64,000 nucleotides of DNA, taken from Amphibalanus amphitrite (taxonomy: Eukaryota; Arthropoda; Thecostraca; Balanomorpha; Balanidae). Both the position numbers and the translations under genes were made by a program. Positions within the stretch are counted from its first letter, which is position 1. Every line of letters begins with the position of its first letter. A model generated the notes under the pieces. The model worked only from the letters and a program-made list of their open reading frames with translations, was not told the origin of the DNA and searched no databases. The stretch covers positions 744,001 through 808,000 of the forward strand of contig NW_024881504.1 of assembly GCF_019059575.1 (NCBI RefSeq). Reading direction: 5' to 3'. Below, one piece after another: positions 11,208-21,289 of the stretch.

Positions 11208-14200
11208 TGGCTGCCTCTCAACACCGGTGAACCGACGCACACCAGCTACCGCTCTGGCTGCAACACAGCACCAGATGTGGCCTGCTGCAGCCGCACACTC
11301 GCTCGGAGGACCAGATGGAGTGTGGGCCCGGACCTCGGCAGCGACCACCTGCCGATGCTGCTCACGGTCCGGTCGACGCCCGCGGCTCAGAGGACGAGGA
11401 GGAAGGCGAAGTGGGCCTTCCAGAAGGCGGACTGGGTGGCGTTCCGGGCGGACTGCGAGGATGCCCTATGTAGGGCGGTTCCTCAGCGGGCTACTGCCCA
11501 GGAGATGACCACCCGGTTCACCGAGGCCGTCATGTCTGCGAGCCGCAGACACATCCCGCGAGGGGCGAGGCCTGACGCCAAACCCTGGGCCCTGGACTCT
11601 GAGCTGCAGCAGGCGGTGTCAGATCGACAAGAGGCTCGGCGCCAGATTAGAGCGGACGACCCGGCCTCCAAGGAGCGGTGGATAGCGGCGAAGAGGAGAG
11701 CTGCCGACGTCGAGAGGAGCGCGACCCAGGCACACTTCAGGACCTTCGTGGAGGACAACCTCAACCAGCCAGCCAGCCTGGGAAGGGTCACGAAGATCCT
11801 GAAGAAGTGGGAGGGAGCTGGAGACGAGCACCAGCCTGGACAGGCGATGAGAGTGGGAGGCCGCCTTCTGGTCACTGACCGCGAGAAGGCGCAGGCGTTC
11901 TGCGCGACCTACGCACACGTCTCGCGCCAAGTAAGGTCAGCCAAGGTGGACCGAGCCTGCAAGAGGAGACTGCAAGAGCTCCGGACCCCACGCTGTCTCG
12001 CCTGCGAGAACCGTCGCACCGGCTGCTGCTCGGAGTTCACCGAGGACGAGCTCGTCCAACAGCTCCGTCACCTTCAGCAGAAGAAGGCACCCGGCCCGGA
12101 CGGCATCTCCAATGAACACCTCCAGCACCTGGGACCGATCGCCCGCCGCGCGCTGCTCGAGCTCATCAACGCCTCCTGGATGGAGGGAGCGGTCCCGCGC
12201 GAATGGCGCCGAGCTCGCATCGTCCCCATCCCGAAGGCCGGGAAGGACAGGCGGGATGTTGGCAGCTACCGCCCGATCGCCCTCACGAGCCACCTCAGCA
12301 ATCTCGTCGAGAGGCTGGTCCTGGGACGGCTGCGCCACATCGTGGAACGCGATCGGCTGGTCCCCGCCGAGCAAGTGGGGTTCCGCGCTGGACGGTCAGT
12401 GGAGGACAGCATCGGACGCCTGGTCCAACAAGTACAGGACGGCTGGAACCTCCCCAAGCCCCGCAGCAAGCGCGTGGCCGACGGCACCACCGCACAGAAA
12501 TACGTCCTCCTGGCCTTCGACTTCGCGCGAGCCTATGACACCGTGGACCATCGCCTGCTAAGAGTCCGCCTGATGGAGATGGGGGTACCCAGGTGCCTCT
12601 ACAACTGGACGTGGCAGTTCCTGCGCGACCGCCGAGCGACGGTGGAGTACCAGAGCGCCACCAGCGGCGAGCGGGTGTTCAGGGCGGGCCTGCCTCAGGG
12701 CAGCGTCCTGTCCCCGGCCCTGTTTTTGTTGTGGGCCGCCCCACTCGCCGCGGAACTGCAGAGAGTCCCAGGCACCACGGCGTTCCTCTACGCGGACGAC
12801 ACAGCCGCCCTCTGCGCCGGTAACGACATTCAGGTCGCCCGGCAACGAGCGCAGCAGGCTGCGGACACCCTCGCGCAGTGGGCCCAAGCCAACAAGATGA
12901 CAGTGGCCGGCCAGAAGACACAGGCTCTAGTCCTGTCCCAGTGGCCCCGTGATGCGGTTAACTGCTCCGTGAAGGTGGCAGGGGAAACCGTAACTGCGGG
13001 CGATCAGCTGAAGCTGCTGGGAGTCACCCTAGACCGGCTACTTCACTTCGGCCCCCACTGCCGCAGCCTGAGACAGAGAGTCCGCCCAAGGACTGCCCAT
13101 CTGAGGAAGCTGACCGGTCGGGAATGGGGCCTCCAAGAGCAGCAGCTCCGCGTCGTAGCCTCCGGCTACGTTCGAGGAGCCCTCGAACACGCCGCAGCAG
13201 CGTGGCTCCCGGCAACATCGCCAACCCACCTCGGTCTCCTAGAGGTGGAGATGCGCGCGGCCGCCAGAGTGGTGACTGGATGCCCCCGGTCCACCCCGGC
13301 ACATGGCCTGATGGCGGAGGCGGGACTCGCCCCGGTGGCTGAGCGCCGCACGGCCTTAGCGGCGCGTCTGCTGGCCAAGGCGCGCGCCCTGCCGGAGGAC
13401 GACCCGCTCCGTACCGTCGCGGACCGAGAGGTTCGACCCCGCCTCAGCACAGTGTCCGGCTGGCGTGGAGTCGGCGAGGAGGCCTGGAGGGAGGCGGGCA
13501 TCACACCGCCGATCTCGATCGAGCCTCTACTCCCCCGACCAGCCGCGCCATGGGAGCCGCCCCCACCAGTCAGCTTCTGCCTCGACGTCGGTGCTGCACT
13601 ACCACCGTCAGCAACCGACGAACAACGAAGAGACGCCGCGTCACACCACCTTGCGGGTCTCCCACAATGTGCCACGTGGGTCTGGACAGACGGTTCCGCC
13701 ACGGAGGGGGTCACAAACGGAGGCGCCGGCGCCCTCATCGTGTGGCCGGACGACGAGACGGCGAAGATCCGCACACCGGCCGGCCGCATCTGCTCCAGCT
13801 ACCGGGCCGAGATGGTCGCCCTGCGGGCGGCTCTCAACCACCTGCTGGAACACCCCGCGCATACGGAAGACCCCGTCGTCATATGCACGGACTCCCAGTC
13901 CGCACTAGCGGCGCTCCGAGAGGGGCCAGCGGCCCAGAGCTCCCCGCTCGGCTCCGAGATATGGGACGCCCTACGCCGGCTGACGACGGGTGGCCGCAGA
14001 ATCCACCTCCAGTGGGTGCCATCCCACTGCGGCCTCGGCGGCAACGAGGAAGCCGATCGACTCGCGGGAGAGGCCGGCGCCCTCGACCAGGAGGACACCA
14101 TGGTGGACGTCCGCACCATCCACCGCGCCGCAGCCAGGTCAGCGCGCGCCCGTACTGCCCAGGCCTGGCCGGCCGGGTGGTACAGAGACCTAATGGGCGG

Positions 14201-14558
14201 CCGACTCCCACCACCAGTATCGGGTGTGGACCGGTCGACCGCGGTGGATATCCACCAACTGAGAGCAGGCCACTGGTCCAGCTCCAACCAGTGGCGTCAC
14301 AGAGTCGGGCTGGCGCCCTCCCGGCAGTGCGAGCAGTGTCCGGACCACAGCTGCCCTGCGGCCCGCTGCTTAGTATGCCGGGAGGAGGCAGATACCCCAA
14401 GGCACGTCCTGCTGCGCTGCCCGGCTCTAATCACTACAAGATTCAGACTGCTGGGATCCATACACCCCAGAGAGGAGGACGTCCGGAGCAGCGACATCAT
14501 GGCGGCCATAGTGACCGCGTACAGGTCGCTCCTGAGCCGGACGGCTACGTCCCGCTAA
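11208..14558 (+). CDS. Retrotransposon polyprotein: partial endonuclease, reverse transcriptase, RNase H, zinc knuckle
   Basis: The frame is open from the insertion junction to TAA at 14556-14558, 1,116 codons with no internal stop. The first residues match the end of an APE-type endonuclease: SGCNTAPDV, then DLGSDHLPMLL. The reverse transcriptase has YRPIALTS (about 12268), FDFARAYDTVDH (about 12519), GLPQGSVLSPALF (about 12687) and the catalytic YADD at 12789-12800. RNase H follows with TDGSAT (aspartate at 13689), YRAEMVALRAAL, CTDSQSALAAL and GNEEADRLAGEA, so all four acidic positions are present. A cysteine/histidine knuckle closes the protein (CEQCPDHSC, then DTPRHVLLRCPAL). Family I, R1, Outcast or Ingi-like elements combine these domains; I cannot choose the clade. 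The true N-terminus and any ORF1 are missing. Confidence 0.9.
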   Translation, partial: WLPLNTGEPTHTSYRSGCNTAPDVACCSRTLARRTRWSVGPDLGSDHLPMLLTVRSTPAAQRTRRKAKWAFQKADWVAFRADCEDALCRAVPQRATAQEMTTRFTEAVMSASRRHIPRGARPDAKPWALDSELQQAVSDRQEARRQIRADDPASKERWIAAKRRAADVERSATQAHFRTFVEDNLNQPASLGRVTKILKKWEGAGDEHQPGQAMRVGGRLLVTDREKAQAFCATYAHVSRQVRSAKVDRACKRRLQELRTPRCLACENRRTGCCSEFTEDELVQQLRHLQQKKAPGPDGISNEHLQHLGPIARRALLELINASWMEGAVPREWRRARIVPIPKAGKDRRDVGSYRPIALTSHLSNLVERLVLGRLRHIVERDRLVPAEQVGFRAGRSVEDSIGRLVQQVQDGWNLPKPRSKRVADGTTAQKYVLLAFDFARAYDTVDHRLLRVRLMEMGVPRCLYNWTWQFLRDRRATVEYQSATSGERVFRAGLPQGSVLSPALFLLWAAPLAAELQRVPGTTAFLYADDTAALCAGNDIQVARQRAQQAADTLAQWAQANKMTVAGQKTQALVLSQWPRDAVNCSVKVAGETVTAGDQLKLLGVTLDRLLHFGPHCRSLRQRVRPRTAHLRKLTGREWGLQEQQLRVVASGYVRGALEHAAAAWLPATSPTHLGLLEVEMRAAARVVTGCPRSTPAHGLMAEAGLAPVAERRTALAARLLAKARALPEDDPLRTVADREVRPRLSTVSGWRGVGEEAWREAGITPPISIEPLLPRPAAPWEPPPPVSFCLDVGAALPPSATDEQRRDAASHHLAGLPQCATWVWTDGSATEGVTNGGAGALIVWPDDETAKIRTPAGRICSSYRAEMVALRAALNHLLEHPAHTEDPVVICTDSQSALAALREGPAAQSSPLGSEIWDALRRLTTGGRRIHLQWVPSHCGLGGNEEADRLAGEAGALDQEDTMVDVRTIHRAAARSARARTAQAWPAGWYRDLMGGRLPPPVSGVDRSTAVDIHQLRAGHWSSSNQWRHRVGLAPSRQCEQCPDHSCPAARCLVCREEADTPRHVLLRCPALITTRFRLLGSIHPREEDVRSSDIMAAIVTAYRSLLSRTATSR

Positions 14559-14590
14559 GGGACGGAGGGAACTACAACAACAACAACAAC
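11208..14590 (+). mobile_element. 5'-truncated non-LTR retrotransposon with APE nuclease, RT and RNase H
   Basis: It spans from the end of the left AGCTTAC duplication to an (AAC)n tail at about 14571-14590 before the right duplication. The tail is a trinucleotide array, not poly-A. The element is far more GC-rich than its host DNA. The coding frame is already open at the 5' junction and begins inside the endonuclease domain. This is the pattern of incomplete reverse transcription during target-primed insertion. Confidence 0.9.
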
Positions 14591-14597
14591 AGCTTAC
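14591..14597. repeat. Target-site duplication AGCTTAC, right copy
   Basis: It directly follows the (AAC)n tail. See the matching copy at 11201-11207. Confidence 0.85.
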
Positions 14598-15341
14598 TTT
14601 TACCGGCATGGTGTTCCTCTCGTCAAGACGCATCGAATGAACTATAATTTGACCTTGAAAGGTCAACTTGAAAATTTGACCTCAGGTCAAGGTCATGACC
14701 CGACCGGAAAGGGTCATGTTGCATATCAGTCGATCCGTATCGTCGAGCTGAACACATCTAAAGCGTTTTCATCGCTCTAGCATGCCTCTATCAAAAGTTA
14801 TTTGCGAAAAAACTGTTAGATACCATTCGTGACCTGAGATGACCTCAGGGGCATAAACAGGGGTCACGGACGCCATTTTCATGTTTAGTGTGTCTAAGTT
14901 ACTTGTAATTCAGTGTTTGGGAGTGTTTATAATGGCTTTCGTCCAAAAGAGGCGCATTTTAGTTTTCTCCCAATGACTTATAATCGGGAGGTCGCAAAAT
15001 TGACCTGACCTTAGGTCATCGACATCAAAATTCTGAGATAAACATTTTGTACATGCTATTGCTCTTAGCAATCGCTGAAAGTTTCAAAGCGATCGGTCAC
15101 TCGGTGTAGCTATGGCAGACATTGAAACTTTTTATGAGGGGATGTCACTTCAAGCTGACCTGGTGACTTGACCTTGAGTGACCTTGGTCTGAGATTTTTA
15201 CAACGTGTGTAGAATTGATGTATGATAAGATGTGTCAACAACGGCGGCGCTCCGCGCCGCCGTTTTCGAGATATTCGCGAAAAACCACAGGGAGGGGGGG
15301 GAGTGTTCAAACACCCTCCCCCCCAGCAGGGCGCAAGTTAA

Positions 15342-15813
15342 AAATAACATGCATGATTAAAAAGTAGGTTCTGTGGAACGTTACGGGCCAAGGCCCATTG
15401 ACGCCCGGACATCGAAGTCCTTGATGAATATCAAGAGTTCCAAAAAACATTCGTTGTTGTTTAGCGTTTACGGTGCAACTATTGCGGTTAATTTATTAAT
15501 TTTTACATGCAAATCATAAAACAATCCCCCATTTGATCTTATTAGATCACATTTTCAAAATTTTGGCATTTATGTGTCGAAGGTAAGCCGGGGAAGGCTG
15601 TAGAAATATTTCTTAAGTCCAAAAATGTCACATCAAATTCGTAAATAAGAACATTTATATACTTATACATTACTTAGAGCATAGCTGAATATTATATGTA
15701 GCATATTGCACTTTTGAAATAGTGACGGAATTTTTCTTAATTAACTGATCAGTGAGATTGTTTACTGTCTGAGCAAACGTGACCAATATTTCATCTGCAT
15801 TTTGCCACATCTA
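15342..15813. other. AT-rich spacer, nothing recognised
   Basis: No open frame with codon structure, no repeat match within the window and no hairpin was seen. Confidence 0.4.
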
Positions 15814-16980
15814 ATATCCCGCGCCCTGATGGGGTCTGCCGAGTAACGCGGTCTGATGGGGGGGCCATTTTGCCCCCCCCCCCCCTAAGATCTCGAGAAC
15901 CACGCAACATAGCGACAAGCGATAAACGGCGTTGGATAGCCCCAACGGGGAAATACCTTGTGACCAAATTTCATTGACCTCGGTCAAACCGATGACGTCA
16001 CAGGTCAGGTCAAAGGTCGAATTTTCACCGTTTACAGACACTTCAAGAAATGCGTTGTAAAATCGAGTAAAATGCATGTCATTGAAAATCATCGATTGGG
16101 AATTGTCCATAAAACACATATTTTGCTATCTGAGGTCACTGATACCAGGTCAGGTCACAGAGGTCAGGTCACTGAGGGTCAAAATATGAAAATATCATGT
16201 GATGCATGTTTTATGGTCCATTTTACATGACAAATTCGATTATGTGGGTTAGGCAGCCTTTAGGGCCAGTTTAGGTTATGTTCTGGTGAAGGTCAGGTCA
16301 AGGTCAGGTCAAAAAAGGTCAAATTTCAAACTTGATATTTTTGCATAAAATGGGTATCGATTCGATGCAGCTCGTCACGGGGAGTCTAATGGTTGTCTTT
16401 GTTTTGCGCTACGTGGTCTAGAATTGCTAAAAATTGAGTTTGAAAATTTGACGCCATCAATTTGAGCAGTTTTTTCGCTATAACTTGGCCAAAAAAAGAG
16501 CTATTGATCTGAAATTTGGTATGTAGATAAAAGAGCACAGGGGCTATCATATATATTCCTTTTTTCGAATATCAAAAAACTTTTGGGAAATTTTTGAGTT
16601 TTTCTAAAAAAAATCATTTTTTTTATTTTTGGGGGTCAAAATCCCAAAATTTTGAAAATCCGAGATGGCACTTTTGTAGCGCCGTCTTTTCTCTATACGA
16701 CCACATAAAGAACTTTGAAATTGCTTGTAAACTGTAGATTTGGCGAGCGTTTCAAGATGTCATGTTTTTTGCTCATTTTTGCTCGAACATGACCTCAGTT
16801 TGACCTCAATAACTCCTGACCCAAGGTGACCTGTGACTTGAAATTTTGTGTGAAGGTGTCAAATTGATGCCCGGAAAGGTACTGAAAATTTTGCGGCGCT
16901 GCGCGCCGCCGTTTTCTCGCTATTCAGGAAAAACCACAGGGGGGGCTAAAATGCCCCCCCCCCATCAGGGCGCGGGATAT
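15814..16980 (+). mobile_element. TTAA-type foldback element, family H, flanked by ATAT
   Basis: CCCGCGCCCTGATGGGG starts at 15818, and CCATCAGGGCGCGGG ends at 16976. The left end has the word twice (CCTGATGG and CTGATGG). The flanks are ATAT on both sides (15814-15817 and 16977-16980) instead of TTAA. Hairpins of G-run/CCATTTTGCC/C-run type lie at each end. The conserved right module includes TTTTCAGTACC and GGCATCAATTTGACACC on the reverse strand. Confidence 0.8.
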
Positions 16981-17061
16981 TCTTAAGAGAAGATTAAAAC
17001 TATGTCCAAAGTGTTCACCAGTGCATGGATTTTCAAAAAAGGACATTGCATTTCTTGCAAG

Positions 17062-17979
17062 TAGGGGAGAGGCGGGAGAATTGGGACTTATTTCTTAGGC
17101 CATATTTCCTGAGGTATTATTTGAAAAGTATTGTAGCAAAGCTACTTTGCGCAGCACCAATAAAAGATAGGCCATTTCTCTGCAGCATACCATCGTAAAA
17201 AACCGAGCCTATGTAGTGGTGTGGTTATATGTGGAGAAAAACAAAAATACTTATTTTGGGGAGAATAGGGACACACGCAGGAGAAAAGGGACAGACACGA
17301 GGCTGAATTGGGACACATAAAAATAAGGTATTGGGACAATATTTTTATCTCGAATTATTTATCTTTCTATATCTAGGCAATCAATTGATAGTTGGAACTT
17401 ATCTTCACACCATCTGCTTCGTTTAAGGCCGGAATTGCCTTTCACGATGATGATGTTCCCATAAAATGCACATTTTCTTACAAGAGTAAGACTTTCTGGT
17501 CTTAGGTTTGATGTATTTGTGGTGAGGGGATGCAGCTTCAACCCAATCCAAAATATAAAGGTAAAAACACATCGTTTTGCACCCCTTTACCATTTTCACC
17601 ACTTGGTGTCCCAATTCTCCCACAACACCGCCATATCAAATCACGCATTTTTCGTCATTTATCAGTTACAGAGCGTGTTCATGCAAACTAGCAGTCGCAT
17701 AAAGACTGTGTTAAGCTAACATCGTAACATGTCGAACGGAAGATAGTTTGGCATATGCAATACACAGACAACTCAGAATAACACTAGAAAAATAAGTTTT
17801 TTGGTGTTAAGCCAGCACAGCCCAACCGACGGCCATTAAAGGGTTGCTGAGGCTCCCCATCGTGGCACGTCACATAGAATCAAAAGGTAAAGGCAAAAAC
17901 CGTGCAAGGATGCTGTCCATTTCTTAATTATTGACGTGTCCCTATCCTCCTGCGTCCCAATTCTCCCGCCTCTCCCCTA
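17062..17979. mobile_element. TA-flanked element with GGGGAGAGGCGGGAGAATTGGG ends
   Basis: TA lies at 17062-17063 and 17978-17979. The terminal inverted repeat (GGGGAGAGGCGGGAGAATTG and its complement) runs about 24 bp with the last bases GGGAC. Subterminal repeats of AATTGGGACA/GGGACACA occur at 17261-17340 and 17606-17625. No transposase frame is visible. TA duplication suggests the Tc1/mariner group but is not proof. Confidence 0.75.
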
Positions 17980-18244
17980 CAGACAGTTGGCCGTGTTTTT
18001 AATCGAAAGTCTTCCGTGCACGCCTCGGGTCGCTATTCGATTTGAATACCGCCGGTAGGCAGCGCTGCGGTCGCCCAACCGCCAGTGGCCGGCGGTGGCC
18101 CGTAACGATTCACCGTCTTCTGCTTCTGTCGCTGAAAACGTTCGTCCAAAACAGCAAAATGACCTTTTTTCGACACAATCTAATTTCGAGCGCAGTATCG
18201 TCAATCTCAAACAGCTGCAGTGCATGACGTTGAGCCATGCAGCG
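17980..18244. other. Unassigned spacer
   Basis: A moderately GC-rich stretch with short open frames but no domain signature or splice pair I can support. Confidence 0.3.
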
Positions 18245-19279
18245 TTAACCCTCGCCGGACCTATTGGTTTTCTACATACGCGCCGGCCGAGGGGGGGGGG
18301 GGGGATACGACTCCCCCTCGCCGTTTCGCCCCTGGTGAAGCTAGCGCGTCGCGGAAAAAAACGAGCGTGTGCGCCGTTACGAGACGCAGAGATTGGTACC
18401 CGATTTTAAGGTCCTAGGTCAACCGGTGACCTCTGAGGTCAGGTCAAGTGCCCCAAGGTACGGTTCAGTTTTTGGTAAATAACTTCGCAAAAAACGGTCG
18501 CAGAGCGCCGATTTTGGCAGCATCGTGTTCGCCTCGCTCAGGCGCGTCGATTGATATACTTTTTGTCCGGGTCAGGTCAACTTGGGGTGTTGACCTCAGG
18601 TCAAGGTCAGGTCAGCACCCCCAGGTCACGAAGTTGGTCGAAAGAGGTCATGTCGCATATCATTCGATTCGGCAGGTCTTCCTGAGTCCATTGGTGGCTT
18701 TCTCGACTCGCTAGCTCAATTTGATCAAGAGTTATTGACGAAAAACTAATATGACCTTGATTACGTCATAAATGACGTCACGCAAGGTCAACATTGCAAA
18801 AGTGACGCATCTAACCTTGCAAGGAGTGCATCAAATCACGATTCTGTGTGCTTGAGATAGTTGGAGATCGTTCTCGGCGCCAGAATAGCAGTTTTCATTT
18901 TCCCCCATTGACTTATAATGGTGAGGTCACGAAAATGACCTGACCTCATATGACCTTTAGGAAAAATCCGAGATATACAAGTTGTGAGACTCATAATGGA
19001 TACTAGATCCTGCAAGTTTCATTTCCCTGTGACATCTCCTCTGGCAGTAGGGCGTTGCGAAGTTGCGACATCTGAAGACCGTGCAGAGGTTCACTTATGA
19101 CGTCATAGGTCAGTGACCTGATCTGACCCGAAATGCGGTTGGTGTCAAAAGATGCGGCTTGGATCAAAGGTCAGGTATGCCAAGTTTCAGCTCTCTATCG
19201 CCAGCGTGTTCGGAGCTATCGCGAAAAAACCCTATGGGGGGGCGGCACCCGCCCCCCCCCCTCGGCCGGCGAGGGTTAA
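18245..19279 (+). mobile_element. TTAA foldback element, family I, copy 1
   Basis: TTAA lies at 18245-18248 and 19276-19279. It begins CCCTCGCCGGACCTATTGG, with the second word CGCCGGCCGAGG 28 bp further in, and ends CCTCGGCCGGCGAGGG. G-run hairpins lie at both ends. The interior has AGGTCA/TGACCT clusters (18410-18450, 18570-18640) and TGACGTCA at 18773. Three more copies are at 21379, 57734 and 59823. Confidence 0.85.
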
Positions 19280-19389
19280 CTCCGACTCCGGAGTCGGAGT
19301 CGGTAAGATTTTGGCGACTCCGACTCCGACTCCGGGCAGAACTGTCGACTCCGACCGACTCCAACTCCGACTCCGACTCCGCAGCCCTG
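19280..19389. mobile_element. GGAGTC-repeat foldback element, copy 3 (left end cut)
   Basis: GACTCC arrays end in GACTCCGCAGCCCTG at 19389, the complement of the start of copy 1. The left end abuts the I1 element, which probably inserted into it or truncated it. Confidence 0.6.
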
Positions 19390-19550
19390 GTTCTTTGTCA
19401 GCAAAACTGCCAAAAGTTCGTTTTAGAGCAATGTGCTCCAATATTCACAACATTTTCTTCCGCCAGTCGGAAGAAATTTGTTCTTTGAACTTAGGTCGTC
19501 AAACCACTTTTCTCACACTGCTTACGATGCTCCTTTCTGTTTTGTTTTAG

Positions 19551-19652
19551 ATGACGCAGCAGAGACACTCTGCCGAGTGCTGGGGAGCAGCGGAGTATTC
19601 TTGGACGAGGAGGACGCGCTCCCAAATCACCCAAACATCATACATTCACAAG
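19551..19652 (+). CDS. Candidate internal exon of a host gene (exon b), function unknown
   Basis: It is preceded by a pyrimidine-rich tract and TTTTAG (19545-19550) and followed by GTAGCT. Two bases complete a codon begun in the exon at 5856-5976. The frame then runs DAAETLCRVLGSSGVF, LDEEDALPNHPN, IIHSQ and ends with one spare base. The phase match between two independently found splice-bounded stretches is the main support. No domain is recognised. The open frame also reads on into the intron, so the 3' boundary rests on the AAG/GTAGCT donor alone. Confidence 0.45.
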
Positions 19653-20400
19653 GTAGCTTCGAGATCAACATTGATGGGGTCGGGGTGGGTGTATACCAAA
19701 CTGCTTCGGATGCCCTCCTGATGTGGGGGGCATCGTTTTATGTATTCGACCAAAAATGTCCAAAAATGTCAAAAAACCTATCGTGGTTCCTTCGGAAGTA
19801 TATATTCCAAACACCGGTGGAAGATGCGCAACCCGACCTGCGGGCGGTGGAACAGGCTCAGGATTGGGAGAAGCAATGATGACGACCGACTGGTGGGTGA
19901 TGTGGATGGCCTGATGTTGATAACGGGTGGGTCGCGGGGACCCATGTAGATCCCAGGTGGGCAGGATGGGCCAGACCGACGACCGACTGGTGGGTGATGT
20001 GGATGGCCTGTCACTGCAATACACGTTTATTTCTGAACCGAATTTATGCCTGGCCTCGGAAATGCGTTGGTACGGTGGTTTGTAAGAGCGGTGAGCATTG
20101 CCTGAGTAACATCGTTGGTTGGGTTGCTAAATCAAATGAGTATCGATATTGGTAACGCGAGTAATGAAGTTGGTAGGGTGAGTTCTAACGTGAGTTATCA
20201 CGTTCGTAGGGTGGATAGTGCATTAGTACGGTCGTTACTGTGGTGAGTATTGCATTAGTAACTCACGTATAAAAACTTACCCTGTTACCAACATTACCTT
20301 AGTAGAGCCTTAGTATTACCTTAGTTTTGCACTGAGTACAGTGAGTATTACGTTAGTGAGTATTGACAACTCAGTTTACCTGAGTACTTTTTTCTTTCAG
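19653..20400. other. Intron-like region with a duplicated 33-bp block and GAGTATT/TTAGTA repeats
   Basis: GACGACCGACTGGTGGGTGA plus the following 13 bases occurs at about 19882 and again at about 19978. From 20060 to 20380 the sequence is a loose mixture of GTGAGTATTG, GTTAGTA and their complements, as in a decayed foldback element. Confidence 0.5.
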
Positions 20401-20496
20401 TGTGGATAGGGATAGAGATCATTGTCCTCATCCCTATCCAAAAGTTCAGCGACCTACAAAGCGTCTCGTCAGTTTCATTTGCGGTAGCAGCCTGCG
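20401..20496 (+). other. Weak candidate exon (exon c)
   Basis: It follows TTTTTTCTTTCAG and precedes GTGAGAAT. The phase agrees with exon b, and the stretch stays open for 32 codons. Its first 37 bases are an inverted repeat (GGATAGGGAT and ATCCCTATCC), which suggests repeat DNA instead. It is listed because the splice signals are good. Confidence 0.2.
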
Positions 20497-20516
20497 GTGA
20501 GAATGACCAGGGTGGA

Positions 20517-20690
20517 TGGTAAGCCCGTGATTCAGTGACTAGTGGGGGGTGGTAAGCCCGTGGTTCAGTGACTAGTGGGGGGTGGTAAGCCCGTGATTCA
20601 GTGACTAGCGGGTGGTGGTGGTGGTAAGCCCGTGGTTCAGTGACTAGCGGGGGTGGTAAGCCCGTGATTCAGTGACTAGCGGGGCTAGTT
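20517..20690. repeat. Minisatellite of about 33 bp, five units
   Basis: Units start TGGTAAGCCCGTG at 20517, 20550, 20583, 20622 and 20654 and end with CAGTGACTAGNGGGGG. Spacing is 33, 33, 39 and 32. Confidence 0.85.
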
Positions 20691-20986
20691 ACACCACTGA
20701 CCACGGCTGCTTTGACCACCCCACCCGTGGTAAAGGCCCTGGTTTAGGCTTAGTTTCTGCCAGGGTAGTGACCATCCCCCACCTGGTAAAAACTGACACT
20801 AAGGGGTTACCAGGGGTCAGGCTCTCAGTGTACCGCATTCCCGTGCTGGCCGCAGTCGATCGTGGCGCCACCTATACTCTGTAGGTATAACCGCTGCGCC
20901 AGGGCCGCGGCCAGTTAGTCTCGTCAGTCTGCTCAGAGTCGTTGTCTGCGAGCTCTCTATGTAGTCAAGTCAGTGTCAGTCGTCGA
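20691..20986. other. Spacer, nothing recognised
   Basis: An open frame on each strand lacks domain signatures. No repeat match was found in the window. Confidence 0.3.
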
Positions 20987-21289
20987 TTAACCCGGCAGGC
21001 GGTGGGCCTCCCGGACACCTTCCGCGCGGTGGGGGGGGGGATTTTTTGCCCCCCCCCCCGTATCTCCGAAACTACTGGACGGATCCGGAAAATTCAAACG
21101 GCGTTCGATAGCCCTGTCAAATTTGTTGAGAGAAACCAAATTTCATTGACCTCGAGGTCACCGATGACGTCACAGGTCAGGTCAAAGATAAAATGTTTCA
21201 CCGTTCACGGGTCTTCTAGGGAATGCACTATAACGCCGAGTAAAACGCATTTTGCCGAAATTCAGCGATAGGGCGTCAGTTGCCTAGTA
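20987..21289 (+). mobile_element. TTAA foldback element, family K, copy 1, left part
   Basis: It starts TTAACCCGGCAGGCGGTGG, with the second word CGCGCGGTGGGG, then a G-run hairpin and the module AACTACTGGACGGATCC. It stops at CCTAGTA (21283-21289), where a TA-flanked insertion begins. The rest of the element resumes at 31856. Confidence 0.75.

Larger units (their letters stand above)
10845..15341 (+). mobile_element. TTAA foldback element, family G, copy 2 (split by a retrotransposon)
   Basis: The right end, at 15338-15341 TTAA, carries the GCGGCGC...GCGCCGCC hairpin, the G-run/TGTTCAAACA/C-run hairpin and a decayed terminus (GGGCGCAAGTTAA). The left, double-end terminus is missing; homology to copy 3 begins near 10850 (TTCGAAAGAGCGCC). 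The element is interrupted at 11208-14590. Re-joining its flanks across the 7-bp duplication restores the sequence seen in copy 1. Confidence 0.75.

Noticed and set aside
11483..14666. Many other frames overlapping the retrotransposon gene
   Set aside because: Shadow frames of a GC-rich coding sequence; none has domain motifs.
20401..20496. Third exon of the plus-strand gene
   Set aside because: Good splice signals but an inverted repeat inside and a repetitive neighbourhood; kept only as a weak candidate.
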